Shown: positions 1 through 6,300 of the stretch, one piece after another
Numbering within the stretch: the stretch's first letter is position 1
How the letters are laid out: each line of letters starts with the position of its first letter
NCBI GenBank assembly: GCA_041169145.1
Contig: JBEEJO010000017.1
Coordinates: 1-13,260 of the forward strand
Direction of reading: 5' to 3'
Length of the DNA stretch: 13,260 nt
DNA from: DATJQA01 sp041169145
GTDB taxonomy: Bacteria; Patescibacteriota; Minisyncoccia; UBA6257; 2-01-FULL-56-20
The notes under the pieces: model-generated
Database searches by the model: none
Told to the model about the DNA's origin: nothing
What the model saw: the letters and a program-made list of their open reading frames with translations, nothing else
Position numbers and translations under genes: made by a program

Positions 1-1322
1 TCACGACGAAAGGCGGCCGCTCAGGACGCTACGCCGCGGATCTCTTTCCTATATATGAGGACGCCCTGCGCGAACAGAATGCGTTCGATTTTGACGACCT
101 CTTGGACAAAACTGCCGAACTTCTGGAAAAGCATCCCGACGTCCTCAATAAATACCGCGAACGGTTCTCGCATATTCTCGTTGACGAGTATCAGGATGTG
201 AATAATCGCCAGTACGACCTTGTGCGGCTTCTCGCGGGGGAACACAAGCGGCTCTCGGTCGTCGGCGACGACCAACAGACGATATACAGCTGGCGCGGTT
301 CGAACCTTGATATCTTCCTGGGCTTCGAACGCGACTGGCCCGGCGCACGAACGTCTATTTTGGATCAGAATTACCGTTCCACAAGCACCATCATTGATGC
401 GGCCTCGGCGGTCATTGCGAACAATCAAAAACAAAAACCGAAAAAACTCTGGACGAAAAATCCGGCGGGAGAACCTATTTTACTTATTGAAGCGGCGGAC
501 GAAGAACACGAGGCGGCGTGGATAACGGACCAGATCGCGAGAACCGAGAAAGGAGGCTCAACGGCGGTGCTTTATCGGACGAATGCGCAGTCGCGGCCCG
601 TTGAGCAAGCGCTCATCGCGCGGAACATCCCGTACCGCATCTACGGCGGATTGAAATTCTACGAACGGCGCGAAGTGAAAGATATCGTCGCGGCGGTGCG
701 CTGGGCGGTGAACCAAAAGGACGCCGTAAGTCGGGAACGGCTGGAGAAGGCGCCGGGGAAGACCGCATTCCGCGAGTTCGCGGCACAAGTCGGCGACGCG
801 ACGAAACGATTGCCGGCGGAACTCATCGGCATCTTTTTGGATTCGACGGATTATATGGGCTATCTGCGCCGGAACACGACGAATTTCTCAGAGCGGCAGG
901 AGAATATCGCCGAGCTTCTGCGCTTCGCCGGAGAATTCGACGACACGACGGCATTCCTCGAACAAGTGGCGCTGGTGCAATCAACGGATGATGCAAAAAA
1001 GGACGATCGCAACGCGCGGGTCGCATTAATGACCGTCCACCTTGCGAAAGGATTGGAGTTCGACCGCGTTTTCATCGCCGGATGCGCGGAAGGGCTCTTG
1101 CCGCATAACCGCTCCATGGGGAGCGATGACGAATTGGAAGAAGAGCGGCGGTTGATGTATGTCGCGATGACGCGCGCGCGGAAGAATCTCGCGATATCGT
1201 TCTACGACATCCCGTCGCGCTTCATCTCGGAGATACCGCAGGAGCTTTTTGAATACAGAAGCCTCGTATCGGACGAACAGCAATTCTCCGACAGCGAGGA
1301 GCGCTACATCACGCTAGACTAG
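1..1322 (+). CDS. UvrD/PcrA-type superfamily 1A DNA helicase, 5' truncated
   Basis: This is the C-terminal 439 residues of a 3'-5' ATP-dependent DNA helicase of the UvrD/PcrA/Rep family, which unwinds DNA in repair and replication restart. The reading frame is open from base 3, so the start and Walker A motif lie upstream of the window. Visible motifs in order are FDFDDLL (about 84-104), ILVDEYQDVN (motif II, DE box), VVGDDQQTIYSWRGS (motif III), LDQNYRST (motif IV, about 360-383), GGLKFYERREVKD, TVHLAKGLEF (motif V, from 1032) and EEERRLMYVAMTRARKNL (motif VI, from about 1137). The end matches the PSRFISEIPQEL signature and stops about 20 residues later, so the usual longer C-terminal tail with its Tudor-like fold is absent. 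The stretch between GGLKFYERREVKD and motif V is shorter than in E. coli UvrD and I see no RGIG element. Its TAG stop overlaps the stop of the convergent small ORF. The family is certain; UvrD versus PcrA versus Rep cannot be settled here. Confidence 0.95.
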   Translation, partial: TTKGGRSGRYAADLFPIYEDALREQNAFDFDDLLDKTAELLEKHPDVLNKYRERFSHILVDEYQDVNNRQYDLVRLLAGEHKRLSVVGDDQQTIYSWRGSNLDIFLGFERDWPGARTSILDQNYRSTSTIIDAASAVIANNQKQKPKKLWTKNPAGEPILLIEAADEEHEAAWITDQIARTEKGGSTAVLYRTNAQSRPVEQALIARNIPYRIYGGLKFYERREVKDIVAAVRWAVNQKDAVSRERLEKAPGKTAFREFAAQVGDATKRLPAELIGIFLDSTDYMGYLRRNTTNFSERQENIAELLRFAGEFDDTTAFLEQVALVQSTDDAKKDDRNARVALMTVHLAKGLEFDRVFIAGCAEGLLPHNRSMGSDDELEEERRLMYVAMTRARKNLAISFYDIPSRFISEIPQELFEYRSLVSDEQQFSDSEERYITLD

Positions 1323-1450
1323 AACTGGAGAAGCATGGTGCGTTCGGGCTGCATCACTCCGCGCCACGAGAGCGCGTTCATAATGATGTTCTTCACAAAA
1401 AGCGCGGTGAAGATGAGCGTGATGATGAGTGCGATGTGTTGTTTGTTCAT
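1319..1450 (-). CDS. small single-span membrane protein, 43 aa
   Basis: The ORF starts at ATG 1450-1448 and reads MNKQHIALIITLIFTALFVK then NIIMNALSWRGVMQPERTML and three more residues. Residues 6-24 form one hydrophobic helix; the rest is short and basic to polar. The ATG overlaps the TGA of the upstream UbiA-type gene as ATGA, the usual arrangement for translational coupling in an operon. Its codons favour C at the third position (AAC, CAC, ATC, CTC), as in neighbouring genes, which argues for real coding. Its TAG stop shares the palindrome CTAG (1319-1322) with the stop of the convergent helicase gene. I recognise no family. It may be a small partner of the prenyltransferase, but that rests only on gene order. 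It could also be a chance ORF. Confidence 0.55.
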   Translation of the reverse strand: MNKQHIALIITLIFTALFVKNIIMNALSWRGVMQPERTMLLQF

Positions 1451-3093
1451 GATCCGATAATGCCAAGCCATGCGGCGATCAGAATACCCGCACTGAGCAC
1501 AAGAAACACCCGCCATTCGCGATAGGGTTTTACGGTGACCGCATAGACGTACCAGAGCGCAAGCGCGGAACCGACGAGAAACAGCTGGGCAAAACGCGCG
1601 GGATAAACGAACGGCAAAAGCAAAAACGCCAGAACGCCGAATCCCGCGATAACGCGCTTGCCGCGTTCCAACCCGAAAAGGACGGGGATCGTTATAACGC
1701 CGTCCGCGCGATCGCCCTCATAGTCCTTGATGTTCTTGAACTCCATGAGGAGCGGCAGGGAAACGAGCATCAGACAGGCGATGCCGGATGGAAAGTCAAA
1801 AATATTATTCCTGGCCACAAGCACGTAGCCGGCGACCATCGTGATGCAGTACGCTCCAGCGAGAACGACATTCGAAAGCAACGGAAAACGTTTCAGCCGA
1901 AACGGGGGCTCGGAGTAGAGATAGGCGATACACATCCACACGATCCGCAGGAGAAAGAAATGGAATCCGGCGAGAAACGCCGCGACGAGCGATACGAAAA
2001 GCGCAAGGCGGCCTGTTTCGCGCATATCGTTGCGCGTGAGCGCGCCCGACGGGAGCGGCCTGAACGATTCCGAGATGCGGTCGCCGCGCTCGTCGGCAAG
2101 GTCATTCCGTGCAACCGCCCATATCCAGCCGAAGAGCACGCTCGCATACGCGAATAGGACGAGCAGATGATCAAAAATATCGGGCGTGAGGGGCGATGAA
2201 GAGCTTGAAATACCAATAATAAGACCGGCCGTGAGCATCCCGAAATTGCCGATAACAAGCCGGCTCAATCTGATATTCTTCCACACCGCGGCGAATGTTC
2301 TGCGATCGTTCGCCCGAAACCACAGAAGTCCGAGCGCGACGAGGAGCGCGAACAAGCATCCGAAAAGCACGGTGTTCGCGCCGCGGAATGCGGTATTCAC
2401 CACGAGCGAGCCCGCGAAGAGCGCGTATACGGAGACGCCGAATGGTTCGGTGACGACATGCGGGAAGGTGGCAAGCGTAAAGAGTCCGGCATACAACATT
2501 ACTACTCCGAGAATAACGCGCGCCGCGTTCCGTGTTTTGATATACAGATACCAGGCAAGCGCAGCGAACAGAAGCATGACCTCTATGCGGATGCCGAAAT
2601 TCATCCTTATCGCCGAGTCGTCCGGCACTCCGCCCATGGGGAAGAGAAGACCGAACGGACCCCAGAGCGAAAAGTCGACGACCGCACCGATGATATTCCC
2701 CGCCGAATGAAGAGTAACCGCGGGATCGATATATCCTATGACTCCTCCCGCGCCGCCCGTCACCGCAAGGTCAAAAAGCGGCGGCAGAAGGATTATGGGC
2801 GCAAGAAAAAGAACGAATGTGCTCACGCGCACGATGCGTTCGCCGGTCAGGAACCGGAGAATGAGAATGATGCCGAGAAACGCAACAACATAGAACGCCC
2901 ACGCATGCGGAAAGAACATCGCGTTATCGGCATCAAGAATGTTCAAAGCGCGCTGGGAAAGCCCTTCAAGAAAATTCCGCAGGACAACGACCGCGCTCAT
3001 GCCGAAAAGCCAGCCCCACAGCCCGACGGGAACAGACTCCAGCCGCTCTATGAGAGCGATGCATCGCGCGCCAAATCTATGGAGAATGCTCAT
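1447..3093 (-). CDS. UbiA-family prenyltransferase with an extra N-terminal membrane domain, 548 aa
   Basis: The C-terminal half (about residues 272-548) is a UbiA-superfamily intramembrane prenyltransferase, which transfers a polyprenyl or similar lipid group to an acceptor. Both Mg-diphosphate-binding motifs are present: NDLADERGD (N330, D331, D334, D338) and KNIKDYEGDRADG (D457, D461, D464). Other family signatures are RPLPSGALT (345-353) and YSEPPFRLK (393-401), and about nine hydrophobic spans follow the family pattern. The family is usually near 290 residues. Here about 270 residues holding some eight further hydrophobic spans precede it, and I do not recognise that part. The substrate cannot be read from sequence; a lipid or quinone-like acceptor is only a guess. 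I chose ATG 3093, with a weak AGGAC upstream. In-frame ATG 3150 would add 19 residues (MFPVGLRPTQARAIGRKRP), and the frame stays open into antisense rsmA, so the start is uncertain. It is divergent from rsmA and overlaps the 43-residue ORF downstream. Confidence 0.88.
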   Translation of the reverse strand: MSILHRFGARCIALIERLESVPVGLWGWLFGMSAVVVLRNFLEGLSQRALNILDADNAMFFPHAWAFYVVAFLGIILILRFLTGERIVRVSTFVLFLAPIILLPPLFDLAVTGGAGGVIGYIDPAVTLHSAGNIIGAVVDFSLWGPFGLLFPMGGVPDDSAIRMNFGIRIEVMLLFAALAWYLYIKTRNAARVILGVVMLYAGLFTLATFPHVVTEPFGVSVYALFAGSLVVNTAFRGANTVLFGCLFALLVALGLLWFRANDRRTFAAVWKNIRLSRLVIGNFGMLTAGLIIGISSSSSPLTPDIFDHLLVLFAYASVLFGWIWAVARNDLADERGDRISESFRPLPSGALTRNDMRETGRLALFVSLVAAFLAGFHFFLLRIVWMCIAYLYSEPPFRLKRFPLLSNVVLAGAYCITMVAGYVLVARNNIFDFPSGIACLMLVSLPLLMEFKNIKDYEGDRADGVITIPVLFGLERGKRVIAGFGVLAFLLLPFVYPARFAQLFLVGSALALWYVYAVTVKPYREWRVFLVLSAGILIAAWLGIIGS

Positions 3094-3214
3094 GGGTCGT
3101 TTTCGTCCTATTGCTCGTGCTTGGGTCGGACGCAAACCCACGGGGAACATCGTACCGCCGAACGGCCAATATGAATAGGAGGGGGTGCCATATATCGGAG
3201 ACTGGAATTCGTTA

Positions 3215-3220
3215 TATAGT
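3215..3220 (+). promoter_or_regulatory. -10 element of rsmA
   Basis: TATAGT lies 14 bases (first base to first base) before the rsmA ATG, so transcription would start near 3227, leaving almost no leader. No good -35 is visible. AGGAGG (3221-3226) sits only two bases before the ATG, too close for a normal Shine-Dalgarno. A TAG in frame at 3220-3222 excludes any earlier start. The whole divergent gap (3094-3228) holds no other recognisable element. Confidence 0.5.
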
Positions 3221-3228
3221 AGGAGGAT

Positions 3229-4041
3229 ATGCAAAAGCTTGGCCAGCACTTCCTGAAGGACGCATCCGTACTCCGCGCTATCGCAGACGCCATTAGCCCG
3301 CGCCCCGGCGAGATTATCGTTGAGATAGGCCCCGGGCATGGAGAATTGACGAAAGAGCTTGTGTTGGCGTGCGGGGCGTCGGATGTCGGCGAACAGCAAT
3401 GCCGCATCATCGCGATAGAAAAAGATGCGCGGCTTGGAGAACTGCTCCAAAAGACATTTTTAGATGATCCGAAAGTGAATATCGTCCACGGCGATGCCCT
3501 CAACCTCCTCGAGGAGATCGCAACGGATACCATCCCAAAATCGACGCCATACGCTGTCGTTGGCAACATTCCGTATTACATCACCGGCCGCCTCCTGCGC
3601 GTTCTCGGCGAGCTTGAGCATAAGCCGTCGCGCATCGTGCTCACTATTCAAAAGGAAGTTGCGGAACGCATCGTCGCCGAACCGCCGTGTATGAACCGCC
3701 TCGCGGCCATCGTGCAGTTCTGGGCCGAACCGCGCATTCTCCACATCGTACCGCGGTCGGCTTTCCGGCCGGAACCTGACGTCGACTCGGCAGTCATTCT
3801 GTTGTCGGTCAAAAACAGCATCCCGGAAACCGTTGGTTTTCCTATATATACCGCCATCGTCAGAAAACTTTTCGCCCAGCCGCGAAAGACGATTTTGAAC
3901 AACCTCCGTACAGCCGCACCCATAGAAGACGTGGAACGGGCGCTCCGGACTGCGGGTAGCGTTCCACAACAGCGCCCACAGGACCTTTCCATACAAGCTA
4001 TCGCGACCATCGCAGAGTTCTTATTTAAAACGCCACCGTAA
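3229..4041 (+). CDS. rsmA: 16S rRNA (adenine1518-N6/adenine1519-N6)-dimethyltransferase RsmA/KsgA
   Basis: This 270-residue protein dimethylates the two adjacent adenines in the loop of 16S rRNA helix 45 using S-adenosylmethionine, a late step of small-subunit assembly. It begins MQKLGQHFLKD, the canonical family N-terminus. It then has the SAM-binding IVEIGPGHGELT (about 30-41), the acidic ribose-binding IAIEKD (E64), VHGDAL (D89), the catalytic NIPYYIT (113-119), the QKEVAERIVAEP block (141-152) and FRPEPDVDSAV (179-189). The length matches the family. The start is fixed by an in-frame stop nine bases upstream and by the conserved N-terminus. It is divergent from the UbiA-type gene and precedes the secretion locus by 75 bases, but that locus has its own promoter, so a functional link is unlikely. 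Nothing suggests damage or transfer. Confidence 0.97.
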   Translation: MQKLGQHFLKDASVLRAIADAISPRPGEIIVEIGPGHGELTKELVLACGASDVGEQQCRIIAIEKDARLGELLQKTFLDDPKVNIVHGDALNLLEEIATDTIPKSTPYAVVGNIPYYITGRLLRVLGELEHKPSRIVLTIQKEVAERIVAEPPCMNRLAAIVQFWAEPRILHIVPRSAFRPEPDVDSAVILLSVKNSIPETVGFPIYTAIVRKLFAQPRKTILNNLRTAAPIEDVERALRTAGSVPQQRPQDLSIQAIATIAEFLFKTPP

Positions 4042-4099
4042 TTCGCCAACGGGCAGTACGGCGGTCATCCGCACAAGGATCGCCTCGCGCGCGATAGTG

Positions 4100-4105
4100 T
4101 ATAAT
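4100..4105 (+). promoter_or_regulatory. -10 element of the 714-aa gene
   Basis: A perfect TATAAT begins 17 bases before ATG 4117, placing the expected transcription start around 4112 and giving a leader of about five bases. TG precedes the hexamer directly, and no clear -35 is visible. A TAA in frame at 4111-4113 rules out an earlier start. A small inverted repeat, ATCGC/GCGAT (4079-4083 and 4091-4095), lies just upstream; whether it matters is unknown. Confidence 0.6.
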
Positions 4106-4116
4106 AAAAGTAACCG

Positions 4117-6261
4117 ATGGGCCCGAATGTCAAAAATCTGATCGCGGGGTTCTTGTTGCTTGCCACGGCAGTTGCATCGTCAGCGATATTTCTTCTGGAC
4201 CGGGAAGATCGTGGCGCAGAAGTCGCGACGGGACCCCAGACCGTTCCGCACGAACTTCCCCAAAATGCTTTCATTGAGGACCCCGGACCGGAGAACACGG
4301 CGTTCTATGATACGGGGAAAAACTTGCTCGCAGAACCGGAGCCGGATCCGCTCGAGGCCGCCGGCGACAACCTTACCGAACAGCTCATCGCCTCTCTTGG
4401 GGGGCAGCTTGAACGGCTGAATCCCCAAGGCCCGCTTGCGATAAATGGAGAACCCGGACTCAATACGCCCGATATCGAGAAGGTCCTCGCCGACCTCGGA
4501 GGCACGGAACAGCTTTCGCATATCGTGCCCGATTGGGAAAGCGACATTATCTTCTCGTATCGTCCGAAGGTAATCGCCGGGGCAAAACCCGAGGATATCG
4601 CCGCGTATCGCACTGCGCACAACGCCCTTACCGAGAAATATCTGAACGTCGATCCCGAAAAGCTTATCGTGGAATTCACGCCGGACATGGTGCCGATCGA
4701 CGCCATGCTCGCCGAAGCGCAAAAAACTCCCGTACCGGAACCCCTTGCCAACTATCACGCAAGCCTCCTCAAGCTTCTCGCATATCAAAAAAAGGCCCTG
4801 GATCTCTCGAGGACGGCGAACATCGACCCGCTTCGCGCAACGCTCATAACAAACGTACAAGAAGAGAACTATCTCAATGCCATCGCGGCATTTGAAGAAC
4901 AAACGCGCCAAGCGACGCAGCTTGGCCTCCTGAACGGAAAGGGAGATGAGTCCCGCATCGTTGCCGCATTCAATGCGGTCTTCGGCATCCCAACCGCGAA
5001 CGCACAATGGGTCACGACCAACCTGGTCAGGCTCGCTCGGCGTGTTTGGCAGTTTCTGAAGAAACTAGCCACGGAGATGCTTAAGGATCGGCTCGTTCAT
5101 CAGCTCGTGACGCAGACCATTAAGTGGATCCAAGGAGGAGGGAAACCGCAGTTCTTGACGAACTGGAAGGGGTTCATAACCGGCGTCGCGGAAGACGAGG
5201 CGGGGAAGGTGATAGAGCAATACGCACCGCGGCTCTGCTCATCGTTCGGCCCCTTGGTACGCGTCGCGGTCATCCCAGTGAACCCTGCACGCGATCTTGA
5301 TGCCGGACCGATTTGTACCCTGGACCAGGTCGTGGGAAATATCAGGGAGTTCGCGCAGAGTTTTGAGAACGGCGGGTGGATCGCCTACGGGGCGGCGATG
5401 CAACCGTCCAATAATTTCTTCGGAGCGATGATCCAGATGTCCGATATTGTGGACACAGAAACATGGAAAAAACAGAAGGCGTCCAAGAGCGACGTGGAAT
5501 CGTCCAGCGGCTTCCTATCGAACAAAGAATGCGTGAAGTGGGGCGACAGCGAATGGGATACCTGCCTTTTCCAACTGAACGATTACTGCCAGACGAATAA
5601 CATCCCCACGGACGATTGTCAGGCATTGTTGGACCCGTTCTGCGGCGGCATGGATACCGGGAACGAGTGCACGGAATACCGCAATACCACGCCTGGCGAA
5701 ACCCTCTACGGCGCGGTTAGCGACTCCATCAAGGCGCCTCTTGAGCGCATTGTAAACGCGAAAGACGCCATCGCGCTCTTGAACGCGCTCCTGAATGCGG
5801 CGCTTTCTAAATTGAGTTTGTTGGGCAAGAGTGTGGTGAGCAAGGGCATCCTCGGTTTGGACTCGGGCGCCGCATATGTCGGCGGGAATGAACCCATTGT
5901 TACTGGGCCGGGCGGTGGCGGCGGAGGGGGTGGCGGCTCAGGAACATTCCAGAGCAAGATAAATTCGGCCGTTAGCGCATGTGGAGCCGATACGTCGCTT
6001 GCGAGCCCCGATGGCGGATGCTCGCCGAATTTCCGGGTCAACGCCACAACGGGACAGGCATTCGTTCAATGCGTCGTCAGCAATCTGAACGGTCAGGGGC
6101 TTACTGCCATTCAAGACCCCAATGCGAGCGAGGGTGATGAAGTGGCGGTGAAACAAGACGATACGTTCTCCGAAAATTATGACGTGCTCGTCGGTACTGG
6201 AGCTGGCGGCGGCTGTGTAAATACGAAATACAATGGCACAGATACCCCCGCCTGGTTCTAA
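4117..6261 (+). CDS. large anchored extracellular protein, first tandem paralog (714 aa)
   Basis: The protein opens with a signal anchor (KNLIAGFLLLATAVASSAIF, residues 6-25), so the rest should be outside the cell membrane. Residues 85-145 carry NLTEQLIASL, NPQGP and VPDW. Residues 211-260 look helical (LLKLLAYQKKAL, DPLRATLI). At 290-298 there is IPTANAQW, a signal-peptidase-like AxA followed by QW. The conserved core follows (298-580): WIQGGGKPQF, LTNWKGFITG, PRLCSSFGPL, CTLDQVVGNI, ENGGWIAYGAAMQPSNNFFG, GFLSNKEC and NTTPGETL. A nine-glycine linker (599-607) leads to a C-terminal domain of about 105 residues with ENYDVL and a final TPAWF. The next gene is a full-length paralog over residues 1-580. 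From memory, CPR genomes often encode both domain types near type IV secretion or pilus-like genes; no function is established. A role as an extracellular part of the adjacent secretion machine is inference. Reading-frame confidence is high, function low. Confidence 0.9.
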   Translation: MGPNVKNLIAGFLLLATAVASSAIFLLDREDRGAEVATGPQTVPHELPQNAFIEDPGPENTAFYDTGKNLLAEPEPDPLEAAGDNLTEQLIASLGGQLERLNPQGPLAINGEPGLNTPDIEKVLADLGGTEQLSHIVPDWESDIIFSYRPKVIAGAKPEDIAAYRTAHNALTEKYLNVDPEKLIVEFTPDMVPIDAMLAEAQKTPVPEPLANYHASLLKLLAYQKKALDLSRTANIDPLRATLITNVQEENYLNAIAAFEEQTRQATQLGLLNGKGDESRIVAAFNAVFGIPTANAQWVTTNLVRLARRVWQFLKKLATEMLKDRLVHQLVTQTIKWIQGGGKPQFLTNWKGFITGVAEDEAGKVIEQYAPRLCSSFGPLVRVAVIPVNPARDLDAGPICTLDQVVGNIREFAQSFENGGWIAYGAAMQPSNNFFGAMIQMSDIVDTETWKKQKASKSDVESSSGFLSNKECVKWGDSEWDTCLFQLNDYCQTNNIPTDDCQALLDPFCGGMDTGNECTEYRNTTPGETLYGAVSDSIKAPLERIVNAKDAIALLNALLNAALSKLSLLGKSVVSKGILGLDSGAAYVGGNEPIVTGPGGGGGGGGGSGTFQSKINSAVSACGADTSLASPDGGCSPNFRVNATTGQAFVQCVVSNLNGQGLTAIQDPNASEGDEVAVKQDDTFSENYDVLVGTGAGGGCVNTKYNGTDTPAWF
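5392..5453 (+). repeat. 62-bp segment identical between the paralogs, copy 1
   Basis: This segment, coding for the AAMQPSNNFFGAMIQMSDIV region, matches 7582-7643 base for base, including third codon positions. The codons on either side already differ (G/A at 5391 and C/T at 5454). Flanking parts of the two genes show many synonymous changes. Confidence 0.85.
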
Positions 6262-6283
6262 GGCATGAATTTCACCGTGCGTA

Positions 6284-6289
6284 TATAAT
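6284..6289 (+). promoter_or_regulatory. -10 element of the 883-aa gene
   Basis: A perfect TATAAT starts 17 bases before ATG 6301, the same spacing as at the upstream paralog, giving an expected leader of about five bases. A TGA in frame at 6289-6291 excludes an earlier start. AGGA (6294-6297) is only three bases from the ATG. The gap between the paralogs is 39 bases, so the second gene can be transcribed on its own as well as by read-through. Confidence 0.6.
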
Positions 6290-6300
6290 GAATAGGAACA

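Noticed and set aside
2186..3178. Plus-strand open frames (174 and 238 codons) within the UbiA-type gene
   Set aside because: Their translations are Arg/Lys-rich, without motifs, and antisense to the enzyme with clear UbiA signatures.
3094..3450. N-terminal extension of the UbiA-type frame up to 3450
   Set aside because: The extra residues run antisense through the first 220 bases of rsmA, are not hydrophobic and match nothing. ATG 3093 or at most 3150 is more sensible.
4032..4065. Imperfect hairpin around the rsmA stop codon (CCGTA/TACGG with a mismatch)
   Set aside because: The loop is long, the stem broken and no T-run follows, so it is not convincing as a terminator.
4180..5007. Minus-strand frame of 275 codons within the 714-aa gene
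   Set aside because: It is a shadow of a frame that is conserved in the neighbouring paralog; the antisense product shows nothing recognisable.
6262..6300. Possible frameshift joining the 714-aa and 883-aa genes into one
   Set aside because: Each has its own signal anchor, promoter and stop, and they align to each other from the N-terminus, so this is a tandem duplication.
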